Program-made: the position numbers and the translations under genes
Origin: Paludibacter sp.
GTDB taxonomy: Bacteria > Bacteroidota > Bacteroidia > Bacteroidales > Paludibacteraceae
Direction of reading: 5' to 3'
Assembly: GCA_028692715.1 (NCBI GenBank)
Contig: JAQUWU010000004.1
Coordinates: 62,001 to 126,000 of the forward strand
Length of the DNA stretch: 64,000 nt
Notes under the pieces: model-generated
The model's input: the letters and a program-made list of their open reading frames with translations, nothing else
Told to the model about the DNA's origin: nothing
Databases searched by the model: none
Part shown: piece after piece, positions 25,200-34,146 of the stretch
How positions within the stretch are numbered: position 1 is the stretch's first letter
How the letters are laid out: each line of letters opens with the position of its first letter

Positions 25200-27923
25200 A
25201 TGAAAAGAATTTACACATTAGTTCTTATTGTGTTTTGTTTTATTGGATTATCATCTGCCAGAACAATTTATGTTTCTACTTCCGGAAATGATTCAAATCC
25301 CGGAACTGAAATCTCACCTTATCTAAACATACAAAAATCAGTTGATGAAGCGCAACCCGGTGATATGATTTATCTTCGTGGTGGAACTTATATGCTTACC
25401 AAACGGGTTAAGATTGAAAAAGCGGGAACAGAAATGGCTAGAATCAGTATGTTTGCCTATCCGGGCGAACGGGTTATTATTGATGGAACAAACCAAGTTG
25501 TGACCAGTGTAAATGATTTTAAACAAGCCCGTTGTTTCTACGTCAATCATTTTGGTGATTACTGGCATTTCAAAAATCTTGAATTTTGCAATGCAAAAGA
25601 TAATGGACTGAAGCTGGAAGGAAGTTACAATATCGTTGAGAATTGTAAATTCTATAATAATAATGATACCGGTCTTCAAATTGGAATGTATAAAGATTTC
25701 TCAATAGAAGAAACACAATCGTTTCCTATCTCGGGCGAACCTCAATTTAATCCGAATTATAGTTATTGCAAATATAATCAGGTAATCAATTGCGATGCAT
25801 GGAATAATTACGATAGTAAATCATTTAGTGGTAGCGATGATGGTGGTGATGCTGATGGATTTGCCTGTAAACTTTTTCCGGGTCCGGGAACTGAATTTCA
25901 CGGTTGCCGTGCATGGAATAATTCTGATGATAACTGGGATTTATACATGGTGTATCATCCAATCGTAATTGAGAAATGTTGGAGTTGGAACGCAGGTAAA
26001 AGATCCGATGGGTCAACACCCGGTAATGGAAACGGATTTAAACTTGGTGGCGGTGGAACAGCTGGAGGAGCCGCATTTGCACAGTCGGTTGGTGCTCATG
26101 TAGTTCATAATTGTGTTGCTTTTGATTGTGCTCATAAAGGATTCGATCAGAATAACGCTTATGAGGCAATGTATTTGTTTAATAATGTGTCATTTGGTAA
26201 TGAATATAACTACCGATTCCCAACCATTTTTATGTACGGTACTATGTACATGCGTAATAATATTGGGTTCAAACCAACAGTTTTGAATCATGAATTCCTT
26301 TCAATTGATAAAGTTGGAGCACAAGTACCAAATACAGACTATAATAGCTGGACAACTTTTGATGGTTGCGATCCATATAAAGATGGAAATAAAGTAGATG
26401 GTACAAAAGTATTTGTTCAGGATCATGCTGCTCAATTTAAAAGTGTATCATCCGATTTGTTTCTTGCTGATCGTCAGACTGATGGAAGTTTGCCGGATAA
26501 TGATTTCTGTAAATTAATTACAGGAAGTAAATTTATCAATGCCGGTGAAAATGTTGAGAATTTTTCTCCGGCTGCACACAGTCCGGGTGGATTAACTTTA
26601 GCTCCGATTTCAATACTTTACAATGATGGAAAAGCGGATATGGGTGCTTTTGAAACAGGTGATCCAACAACAGCAACTTTTTCACTTATTTCAGGTAAAG
26701 CAAATCAATTTGTATTTACCGGGACTGCCATTCAAACAACAATTTATAAATGGGGTGGGGCTGCAACTGATGTAACTGTAAGCGATGTTCCTGCTGGACT
26801 CATTGTAGTGAAAGATGCTATTGCAAAAACGGTTACTATCTCTGGAATCCCAACAGCTGAAGGTATCTACTCAATTGTAAACGTTGGAGGTACAAATACT
26901 ATAACATTAACAGGAACAATTAAAATTTCGACTGTAGCACCGGCTATTTTACAACTCACATCCGGAAAAGCTGCTCAGGAAGTATTTTTTGAAAATGCAA
27001 TTGAGACAATGGTATTTACCTGGGGTGGAGGTGCTACCGATGTTACATATACTGCACTTACTGCAGGTTTACAAGCGGTAAAAGATGCAACCGCCAAAAC
27101 CTTAACCATTTCAGGAATTCCTTCAGATGATGGCTTATTCGCCGTAAGTTCAGTTGGAGGAATGGAAGGATCGGTAGTTGAATTCAATTGTAATATAACC
27201 CGTGTCTTGCCAACAAAAATTTTGACAGGCGATTGGTATCATTTACAGGATTCAATAAATCATTTACCTGCAGATTTGCAAAACGTACTTTCTATCGGGA
27301 CTACAAACAGTTCTTATCCTACTGTGTTGAATCCTGTATATGTAGAATCAACCGATTCTGCTCCAAGTGGTTGTACTATTGGTGCAATTAATGTAGAACG
27401 TAGTGGTGGTTATGTTCAGTGGACAATACCTAGTTTAGTGGAATTGAAATCAAATATTCATTTTACAGGAACACGTACTCTTAATGTTGAATGGACAATA
27501 GATGGTGTTACAAAAACATGGACTTCTGCGTCTTTAAGTAAACAGACTATGCTTAACTGGGATCTGATGCTAGCCATTGGGTTGGAACCAACAAAAAAAC
27601 CGGTAACAATAAAATTTATCAATACTACTTCATCAGGAGGAATAAGAATGTACGATTTCTATGTGCAAACCTATGATGTTCCTTCAGTTATTGAATCAGT
27701 AAAAGTTCAGGAAACCCAATTTCCGATGTATCAGACTGAAACAGCATTGATAGTTTATGGCGAAATATCTTCATTGAAGGTGTTTAATTTATCAGGTAGG
27801 TTAGTCTCTGAATCAATTATGTCACAATTAGTAGAAACAAACAAATTAAACAAAGGGGTTTATCTTGTTCAAGTAAAAGATAAAGCCGGACGAATTATAA
27901 ATCAGAAATTCATAAAAAATTAA
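25200..27923 (+). CDS. Pectate lyase, PL9 family, with T9SS tail
   Basis: The 907-residue protein has a signal peptide (about 1-20) followed by TIYVSTSGNDSNPGTEISPY, the usual opening of PL9. The calcium and catalytic region is SGSDDGGDADGFACKL (about 210-225), where the Asp cluster binds calcium and the Lys is the family's base. After the beta-helix (to about 490) come two related ~90-residue domains (about 495-670, GKANQFVFTGTAIQTTIYKW and GKAAQEVFFENAIETMVFTW), a sandwich domain of unknown type (about 680-820), and a T9SS tail. It cuts polygalacturonate outside the cell. Its own promoter carries the locus motif. The weak hairpin after the stop suggests a single-gene unit or partial read-through to GH105. 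Confidence 0.92.
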   Translation: MKRIYTLVLIVFCFIGLSSARTIYVSTSGNDSNPGTEISPYLNIQKSVDEAQPGDMIYLRGGTYMLTKRVKIEKAGTEMARISMFAYPGERVIIDGTNQVVTSVNDFKQARCFYVNHFGDYWHFKNLEFCNAKDNGLKLEGSYNIVENCKFYNNNDTGLQIGMYKDFSIEETQSFPISGEPQFNPNYSYCKYNQVINCDAWNNYDSKSFSGSDDGGDADGFACKLFPGPGTEFHGCRAWNNSDDNWDLYMVYHPIVIEKCWSWNAGKRSDGSTPGNGNGFKLGGGGTAGGAAFAQSVGAHVVHNCVAFDCAHKGFDQNNAYEAMYLFNNVSFGNEYNYRFPTIFMYGTMYMRNNIGFKPTVLNHEFLSIDKVGAQVPNTDYNSWTTFDGCDPYKDGNKVDGTKVFVQDHAAQFKSVSSDLFLADRQTDGSLPDNDFCKLITGSKFINAGENVENFSPAAHSPGGLTLAPISILYNDGKADMGAFETGDPTTATFSLISGKANQFVFTGTAIQTTIYKWGGAATDVTVSDVPAGLIVVKDAIAKTVTISGIPTAEGIYSIVNVGGTNTITLTGTIKISTVAPAILQLTSGKAAQEVFFENAIETMVFTWGGGATDVTYTALTAGLQAVKDATAKTLTISGIPSDDGLFAVSSVGGMEGSVVEFNCNITRVLPTKILTGDWYHLQDSINHLPADLQNVLSIGTTNSSYPTVLNPVYVESTDSAPSGCTIGAINVERSGGYVQWTIPSLVELKSNIHFTGTRTLNVEWTIDGVTKTWTSASLSKQTMLNWDLMLAIGLEPTKKPVTIKFINTTSSGGIRMYDFYVQTYDVPSVIESVKVQETQFPMYQTETALIVYGEISSLKVFNLSGRLVSESIMSQLVETNKLNKGVYLVQVKDKAGRIINQKFIKN

Positions 27924-27931
27924 TATCTTTG
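27924..27931 (+). promoter_or_regulatory. Possible -7 element upstream of the second GH105
   Basis: TATCTTTG matches TAnnTTTG directly after the PL9 stop codon. No TTG is visible at the -33 distance and no shared motif was found, so this is weak. Confidence 0.3.
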
Positions 27932-27960
27932 TAATCCTGTCAGTTACACAATTGTCAGGA
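27932..27960 (+). terminator. Weak hairpin after PL9
   Basis: ATCCTG pairs with CAGGAT, extended by a few pairs after one mismatch, followed by a T-rich stretch. It may attenuate rather than end transcription. Confidence 0.4.
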
Positions 27961-28009
27961 TTTACAATTTTCTTATTTTACTATTATTGATTAAAAACTT
28001 AATTTCAAC

Positions 28010-29476
28010 ATGAGTATCAAATCAAATTTTATCCTGTCAGTATTGTTGGTCTTTTCTTTTAGCATATTTGCCGAAACCATTCCTTATTCTCAACGTATGA
28101 CAAATTCCCAAATGTCGCGTAGTGGATCATTAAGTAGTTGGGATTATCCCGATGGCCTTTTTGTGGAATCGATTTTAAAAGTCTATGCTAAATATGGTGG
28201 AAGCACCTATTACAATTATGCTTTGAACTATGCAAAAGCAACTGTTAATTCAACCACAGGAAAAATAGGGTCTGGTTATAGTTTTACAGCCTATACATTA
28301 GACAACGTCAATCCTGGAATGTTTTTGCTGGATGTTTATAACAGGGATGGCTCGTCACAATTTAAAATTGCATTGGACACTTTATACAAACAATTGCAAA
28401 AACAGCCACGAACTACTGATGGCGGTTATTGGCATAAACAAACCTATCCAAATCAAATGTGGCTCGATGGATTGTATATGGGAACACGTTATTATGCAGC
28501 ATACGAAAAGCAATTTGACAATGGTTTAAAATATGATGATATCGTAAACCAATTTGTGCTGATTCACAGTAAAACATACGACCCGGAATTCCAGTTGAAT
28601 TATCATGCATGGTCGGCAACCCCGACGGATGCGAACTCGTTTTGGGCAAATGAGAATGACCCATTTAAAGGTTGTTCTAAAGAATTTTGGGCTCGTGGAT
28701 TGGGATGGTATGCTGCGGCATTGGTCGATGTGTTGGAAATTTTACCTGAAAATTATGCAAAACGGCAAGAATTGTTGGATATTCTGAATCAGGTAGCAGC
28801 CGGTATAAAACGCTGGCAAGATCCTGTAAGTGGTTGTTGGTATCAATTGCTTCGCTATGATAGTTCAATGACATCTAATGGAACACCGAATTATATTGAA
28901 GCATCAGCATCCAGTATGTATACTTATGCACTCCTTAAAGCTATTCGTTTAAATTTGATATCGAATGCCGATTATTTACCAACTGCCACAAAGGCGTATC
29001 AGGGATTGCTTGATAATTTTATTTCGCAAGATTCAAATGGTAATTTATCGTTAAACCGAATTTGTCGTTCAGCCGGATTAGGACCAGCATCCAATACTTC
29101 GCGCGATGGAACTATTAATTATTACCTGAATGGGAGCGATGCCGGAAGTATTGTTTCTAATGATTTAAAAGGTGTTGGACCATTTATTATGGCCAGTGTG
29201 GAATATGAAACATTGAATAATTCAACTGCAACTATAACTTTAAAAAAAAACTCAAATAGTCAATACAATGTTGTAAGTAATAAGAATAATGTAAGAATTC
29301 AGTCTCCAGTAAATAATATTTCAGATGTAAGTATTTACAATTCAAATGGTATTGAAATAAATCATTGGCAAGGTCGCGATTATAGTGAAGTTTTAATTCC
29401 ACTTTCAAACTTTCGACAAGGATTATACTTTTTTAGAATTAATGGCTATGTATTAAAACGGATTATTAATATTTAA
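28010..29476 (+). CDS. GH105 unsaturated uronyl hydrolase with T9SS tail
   Basis: The 488-residue protein has a signal peptide (about 1-21) and a GH105 alpha/alpha-barrel (about 25-405). Segments include GGYWHKQTYPNQMWLDGLYM with the likely catalytic Asp near residue 153, and FWARGLGWYAAALVDVLE. The final ~80 residues form a type-A sorting domain (VSIYNSNGIEINHW ... RQGLYFFRINGYVLKR). GH105 enzymes normally work in the cytoplasm or periplasm, so a T9SS tail, which directs release or anchoring outside, is notable. A run of nine A at 29,242-29,250 lies at the junction between the barrel and the tail. Confidence 0.9.
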   Translation: MSIKSNFILSVLLVFSFSIFAETIPYSQRMTNSQMSRSGSLSSWDYPDGLFVESILKVYAKYGGSTYYNYALNYAKATVNSTTGKIGSGYSFTAYTLDNVNPGMFLLDVYNRDGSSQFKIALDTLYKQLQKQPRTTDGGYWHKQTYPNQMWLDGLYMGTRYYAAYEKQFDNGLKYDDIVNQFVLIHSKTYDPEFQLNYHAWSATPTDANSFWANENDPFKGCSKEFWARGLGWYAAALVDVLEILPENYAKRQELLDILNQVAAGIKRWQDPVSGCWYQLLRYDSSMTSNGTPNYIEASASSMYTYALLKAIRLNLISNADYLPTATKAYQGLLDNFISQDSNGNLSLNRICRSAGLGPASNTSRDGTINYYLNGSDAGSIVSNDLKGVGPFIMASVEYETLNNSTATITLKKNSNSQYNVVSNKNNVRIQSPVNNISDVSIYNSNGIEINHWQGRDYSEVLIPLSNFRQGLYFFRINGYVLKRIINI

Positions 29477-29505
29477 TGCGTTTGTAATTTATTCCTATTC
29501 AAGCT

Positions 29506-29551
29506 AAAAATGCAGAAAAATTGACCTAAAAGTCAATTTTTCTGCATTTTT
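29506..29551. terminator. Strong hairpin terminator after GH105
   Basis: A perfect 20-bp stem (29506-29525 with 29532-29551), a 6-nt loop and T-rich ends on both strands. Its right arm also contains TCAATTTTTCTGCA (29533-29546), which lies exactly 21 bp before the locus motif at 29554. Confidence 0.85.
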
Positions 29552-29553
29552 AG

Positions 29554-29595
29554 TCAATTTTTACACAAGGTTTTAATGATTAAATTATATATTTG
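29554..29595 (+). promoter_or_regulatory. Promoter and shared motif upstream of the interrupted T9SS gene
   Basis: TCAATTTTTACACA (29554-29567) starts 34 bp before the perfect -7 element TATATTTG (29588-29595). No -33 TTG is seen. A second copy 21 bp upstream overlaps the terminator stem. Confidence 0.55.
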
Positions 29596-29639
29596 TTTTT
29601 ATATAATTTCAATTTTATAAACATTTAAATTTAATTATT

Positions 29640-31475
29640 ATGAAAAGAAAAATTACAAAATTAATGGCACTAACACTCTAGCTATTGTTGACAACATGGA
29701 ACGCTGAGGCACAAGTTTATCATTCAATAACAGCTGAAACTACAATTATTTTAACCCAAGAAAATGTTGCTGCGGCAGATTATATGACAGCAACTGATAA
29801 CTGGGTAACAGGTAAAAGTTATTGTGGTTTATCCGGAGTAACCTTATTCAATATGAGTAGTGTCGGTAGAATAATGACGATTAATGTGTCAGGTGTTGCT
29901 GCCTTTGATCTTTCTGTTCAAAATACTACAGCCGATAGAAATTTTATTCTCACAATTGGTAGTGGTGATCCGGTTACTGTAGCTCACGATGCAAGTGGTT
30001 GCCAATTATTTCATTATGCAACCGGAAATACAGGAGATATTACTATTAAGCTAGAAGGTGGTGGTATAGGTTTTGTTTATCCATCTATAATTACTCTTTA
30101 TCCACCGGCAAATCCAACAATTTCCCAGTTTGTTGCAGAAGGGGTAACTGCCACTATTGATGAAGTAAATAAAACAATTACAGCAGAGTTGCCAAGTGGG
30201 ACTAATCTTACAACTATTGAACCTATTGTTACTATAGGGGGAACAGCTACAAGTTATACTCCTCTAGGTGCCCAGAACTTTTCCGCTGGTGCTGTTAATT
30301 ACATAGTAACTGATGGACAGACAGTTCCAACGACTGCAACATATGCTGTAACATTGAAGGCTGCAACAGTTGCCAGTTCAGAAAAAGATCTTACGGACGT
30401 TATGATTGGAGGTAAAACTCCGATGTTTAATAGTGAAACAAATACTTATAGTATTGTATTACCAAAAGCATCGAGTTTGACTCAAGCTGTTTCGTTTACT
30501 TTGCCTATTGCAGCTTCAGCAGATTTTACTTCTGGTACAGATGTTGACTTAAGTTCTACTCAGGACATTACAGTAACAGCTCAGGATAATACTACGAAAG
30601 TCTTTCATTTTATGGCTACTGTAGGAACAAAGAACATAGCATATGTTACGTTAGCAACTGGGAATGACGATCCATATTTACTCGAAAGTTTACTTTCAAA
30701 AGGATATTATGTAGAAAATGTAATTGCTGACGCTCAGACCGTAAGTTTTTTTGATAGTTTTGATTTGGCTATTCTATTTGATGTGGTTAATAGTTCTAAT
30801 GCAGCTGCTGTAAATATGGCTGGATTAATCGGTACAAAACGCTTCCTTAACTTGAAAGCTTATATGTATGGTAAGACAGGATGGCCAACAGGTGGAGGTG
30901 TTAATTTTACCGATCCGGATGCTGTACAAAAGGCTACTGTAATGACCGATTATGTATCACATCCAATATTTTTAGGTCTAACATTTGCCGATGTTGATGT
31001 AACACTAGTTGATGCAGGTGGTACTTACAGAGCTTTGCAAGGTGTTACAACTCCTGGTTCAGGTACTGTTATTGCTACAGTAGCGAATAATCCAACTGCA
31101 GCAAACATCATTGAAGATAATAGTGTTGAAAGTGCTATGTATATGTTTATTGGTTTGGCTAATGGTGGTTCTACTTATGGTCTGGCTAATATAAGTGCAG
31201 ATGGTAAAAAATTATTGGATAACGCTGTAGAATACTTATTAGGAGATACTAAATATGTTCCGAATTCTACTTCATTAAAAGGATTAGAAATCTCTGGGGT
31301 TACATTTGATGGTACTACTATTCATAATGCTCAAAATGTACTTTTAAACGTTTATGATATTGCAGGTAGATTAATTGTAAGTTCAACAAATGATATTCAA
31401 ATGTCCGGAATTTCGAAAGGAACTTATATTGTTCGAAGCAATAATGGTGTTTTGAAAATTGCATTAATAAAATAG
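29640..31475 (+). pseudogene. T9SS-tailed secreted protein interrupted by an amber codon
   Basis: The ATG at 29640 opens a signal peptide (MKRKITKLMALTL) that stops at TAG, 29679-29681. The same frame continues without a break (LLLTTWNAEAQVYHS) to 31475. A TTG at 29685 could restart translation but would lose the charged and hydrophobic parts of the signal. One T-to-A change from TTG (Leu) would explain it, restoring an ideal signal peptide. The 612-codon product has a beta-sandwich-like N-terminus, Ig-like repeats, a region with LATGNDDPYLLESLLSKG that resembles no family I recognise, and a T9SS tail. The rest of the frame is intact, so the lesion is recent, a sequencing error, or suppressed. 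Confidence 0.8.
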
Positions 31476-31509
31476 TTTTCAGATAAAATTAATAATTTAG
31501 TTAATCTAG

Positions 31510-31543
31510 AAAGCGCAACGTTGTGATAACGTTGCGCTTTTTT
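31510..31543 (+). terminator. Rho-independent terminator
   Basis: A perfect 13-bp GC-rich stem (31510-31522 with 31528-31540), a 5-nt loop, then a run of T. It closes the pectin region. Confidence 0.92.
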
Positions 31544-31560
31544 AGTGCGCCGTACTTGAT

Positions 31561-31665
31561 ATAAGTAATGAGAAAAATATAATGTCTCATTGATAAACTC
31601 GTAATATTCTGTTTGTCAACTATTTATTGAATAGTAAATGGTTTATTGTTTTAATGGTACATACT
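31561..31665. repeat. Dispersed ~105-bp intergenic repeat, copy A
   Basis: Matches the reverse complement of 36917-37019. The first 53 bp (from TAAGTAATGA to CTGTTT) differ at only about four positions; similarity then fades but continues through AGTAAATGG and AATGGTA words. No coding frame spans it. Confidence 0.75.
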
Positions 31666-31785
31666 TAAAATACCGATTGTACAAAAAAAATACCGATTTG
31701 TTGAATGAATTAGGCTGACCTAAAAAATGTTGTTAATAAAATAATTTGACTAAATCTGTTTTTATTCGGAAAGAACTTCTTATTA

Positions 31786-32667
31786 TCACATAAAGAATAA
31801 ACTAGCTCCGGCAATACTGATTACTGCGCCAATTATTTGCTGGGGCTTGATTTTTTCTTTGAACATAATAGCTGAAGGAAGAATAATGAAGATTGGAACC
31901 AGAGACATTAGCGTGGAAGCAATTCCGGTTTTTGTCTGTTGAATGGCAAACAAAGATAAAGCCACTCCGATAAATGGTCCGAAAAACGACCCGATAGTAA
32001 CTGATTGTATTCCACTTGAATGCGTAAATGCTTTGGCAAGTTTTTTCCAACGACCCAAAAAGGTTATCAAAATGGCAAAACTTAGTAATCCAAATACAGC
32101 TCTAATTTGAGTTGCCGCTATCGGATCATAATCTCCCATTCCTTTTTTGCTCAAAATTAGTCCAACTGCTTGACCTAGAGCTCCCCCAAATGCCAATAAA
32201 AATCCTTTAAATGAAATGTTTAGTCTCATTCTTTTATTTGAAATAGCTATGATAATTCCAATTAAACTAATGGCAATTGCTGATATGCTTTTTATAGATA
32301 ATATCTCGTCCAGAAAAAACCATCCAATAATAGCTGTTAGCATAGGAGCCAGACTCATAATTAATGCCGCTGTTCGAGAACCAATCAGCATATAAGATTG
32401 GAATAGAAACATATCGCCTAAAAAGAATCCGATAAATCCCGATAAACCTAACCAAAACCATTGATAGCCTGTTGCATCGGTGGGAATAAATGCGCCTCGT
32501 GTAAAAAAAGTAGTAATTCCCAAAAAACCGATAGCAAATAATAACCGAATGAAATTAACTGATAATGAGCCGATTTTATACCCTGCCTTTTCAAAAAATA
32601 CGGCACTCATGGTCCAGCAAACGGCCACACCTAATCCGGCAAACTCTCCTATATGCGATTGAAACAC
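31786..32667 (-). CDS. DMT-superfamily (EamA) transporter
   Basis: The 293-residue protein starts at a GTG and has about ten predicted membrane segments in two EamA repeats. Features include LGLSGFIGFFLGDMFLFQSY, IGSRTAALIMSLAPMLTAII and, in the second repeat, GIASTLMSLVPIFIILPSAI, the usual drug/metabolite transporter pattern. It would sit in the inner membrane and export or import a small metabolite that cannot be predicted. It stands between the pectin locus and a divergent hypothetical gene and shows no link to either. Confidence 0.85.
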   Translation of the reverse strand: MFQSHIGEFAGLGVAVCWTMSAVFFEKAGYKIGSLSVNFIRLLFAIGFLGITTFFTRGAFIPTDATGYQWFWLGLSGFIGFFLGDMFLFQSYMLIGSRTAALIMSLAPMLTAIIGWFFLDEILSIKSISAIAISLIGIIIAISNKRMRLNISFKGFLLAFGGALGQAVGLILSKKGMGDYDPIAATQIRAVFGLLSFAILITFLGRWKKLAKAFTHSSGIQSVTIGSFFGPFIGVALSLFAIQQTKTGIASTLMSLVPIFIILPSAIMFKEKIKPQQIIGAVISIAGASLFFM

Positions 32668-32814
32668 GTTTCTTTTATTTTAAAAAATTTAGAGTGCAAA
32701 GATAAGTATCTAATTCCATATTTTAATGAGAAATTGTATATTTATACTATTGGTTTCATTAAACTGATGATTAAAATACTCCGTTTGTATATAAAGAGTT
32801 CGTAATAATTTTGC

Positions 32815-32822
32815 TACCTTTG
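32815..32822 (+). promoter_or_regulatory. -7 promoter element upstream of the hypothetical gene and rlmB
   Basis: TACCTTTG matches TAnnTTTG, 58 bp before the GTG at 32880. A TTG lies upstream but 27 bp away, so the -33 element is unclear. Confidence 0.45.
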
Positions 32823-32879
32823 TAGACCGTAAATGAAAAGAATTGTTTATTTTTAATTGTTCATAATTAAATAGTTACA

Positions 32880-33284
32880 GTGCCAAAAGAAGATTATTTA
32901 CTAAAGTATCTGGAAAAACTGAGTCGTGTTATTGCTGCAATGATTGGGTTAAGAGAAAAGGGATTTCTGGATGACTCAATAAAATTAGCAGAAGAAACGT
33001 ACAAAGAATTGCTCGATCTGGATATTGATAAATTGCTAAAAATGCCGGTAAGTGAGTTTTCAGTTCTTCTTAAAACAACTGGATATTCTGCCAAATATCT
33101 TGAAGCATTAGCCGAATTAACAACTGAATTGGCAAATTCATTTATGATATTGAAAAATGAACAAGCACAGAATATCTATACAAAAGCACTTGAAATTTAT
33201 TCTTTATTGAATGAAAAAGACAAAACTTTTTCTTTTGAAAGAGAAACCAAAATTTCGAAATTAAAAGAGCTAATTAATAAATAA
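32880..33284 (+). CDS. Hypothetical helical protein, 134 residues
   Basis: Translation is read from a GTG. The protein is all-helical in appearance and rich in Glu, Leu and Lys. It starts MPKEDYLLKYLEKLSRVIAAM, reminiscent of DUF6483-type proteins that open with a DY..R.IEQL.R.LA pattern, but the match is only by eye. A second half (LAELTTELANSFMILKNEQA ... ALEIYSLLNE) looks TPR-like. There is no signal peptide or membrane segment. It lies 65 bp before rlmB with its own promoter-like element, so co-transcription is possible. Function unknown. Confidence 0.65.
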   Translation: MPKEDYLLKYLEKLSRVIAAMIGLREKGFLDDSIKLAEETYKELLDLDIDKLLKMPVSEFSVLLKTTGYSAKYLEALAELTTELANSFMILKNEQAQNIYTKALEIYSLLNEKDKTFSFERETKISKLKELINK

Positions 33285-33349
33285 CGGTATTACAAAGTGA
33301 TAAATATCACGAACTTAATCTCAAACTAAAGCTAAATATCTTATTAAAA

Positions 33350-34114
33350 ATGATAAACTACAAAAACAAACAACATCCCGAAAAGGATATGATTTTCGGT
33401 ATTCGTGCCGTAATTGAAGCCATTCAGTCCGGAAAAGAAATGGATAAAATTCTGTTGCGTCGTGATATGACCAGCGAATTATCTCGCGAATTATTTGCGG
33501 CATTAAACGGTTTACAGGTTCCTGTTCAATATGTTCCACTTGAAAAGTTGAACAAAATGACAATGAAAAACCATCAGGGAGCAATTGCTTTCATTTCTCC
33601 AGTAGCTTATCAACGTATAGAAGATATTATTCCCGGAATTTACGAAGAAGGTCGCTTGCCTTTTATTGTTGTGTTGGATGGTGTTACCGATGTTCGTAAC
33701 TTCGGAGCTATTGCCCGTACGTGTGAATGTGCCGGAGTGGATGCTATTGTTGTTCCAACTAAAGGTGGGGCAGGAATTACTGCAGACGGAGTTAAAACTT
33801 CAGCAGGAGCTTTGCTTAAAATTCCGGTTTGTCGTGAAGCAAACCTTGGAAATGCGATAAAATTTTTAGCTGCATCGGGCATTAAACTGATTGCTGCCAG
33901 CGAAAAAGCAACGAAAAACTATACTGAAGCCCGTTTTACTGAACCTGTTGCATTTATCATGGGATCAGAAGATGAAGGCGTGTCGCCAGACTATTTAAAG
34001 CTCTGCGATGAAATAGTAAGCATCCCCATGTTAGGAACAATAAACTCTTTAAACGTTTCGGTTGCAGCAGGTGTGTTGATTTATGAAGGAGTGAGACAAA
34101 GACAAATGATCTAA
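33350..34114 (+). CDS. rlmB: 23S rRNA (guanosine-2'-O-)-methyltransferase, TrmH/SpoU family
   Basis: The 254-residue protein has the substrate-binding N-domain (FGIRAVIEAIQSGKEMDKIL, about residues 12-31) and a SPOUT methyltransferase domain with all three motifs. These are NFGAIARTCECAGVDAI (about 117-133), FIMGSEDEGVS (about 202-212) and ISIPMLGTINSLNVSVAAGV (about 222-241). RlmB methylates G2251 of 23S rRNA in the peptidyl-transferase region. Length and layout are normal. Assignment within the TrmH family (RlmB rather than a close relative) rests on the N-domain. Confidence 0.9.
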   Translation: MINYKNKQHPEKDMIFGIRAVIEAIQSGKEMDKILLRRDMTSELSRELFAALNGLQVPVQYVPLEKLNKMTMKNHQGAIAFISPVAYQRIEDIIPGIYEEGRLPFIVVLDGVTDVRNFGAIARTCECAGVDAIVVPTKGGAGITADGVKTSAGALLKIPVCREANLGNAIKFLAASGIKLIAASEKATKNYTEARFTEPVAFIMGSEDEGVSPDYLKLCDEIVSIPMLGTINSLNVSVAAGVLIYEGVRQRQMI

Positions 34115-34146
34115 TGATTTTTTGATGTGTTAATGTAATGAATAAA

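Noticed and set aside
29679-29681. TAG decoded as pyrrolysine or by programmed read-through
   Set aside because: The codon lies in the hydrophobic core of a signal peptide where Leu is expected, and no context for recoding is visible; a point mutation or error is simpler.
31670-31700. Recurring ATACCGATT words (806, 31670, 31690)
   Set aside because: Only 9-12 bp are shared, with no consistent position relative to genes; chance cannot be excluded in AT-rich DNA.
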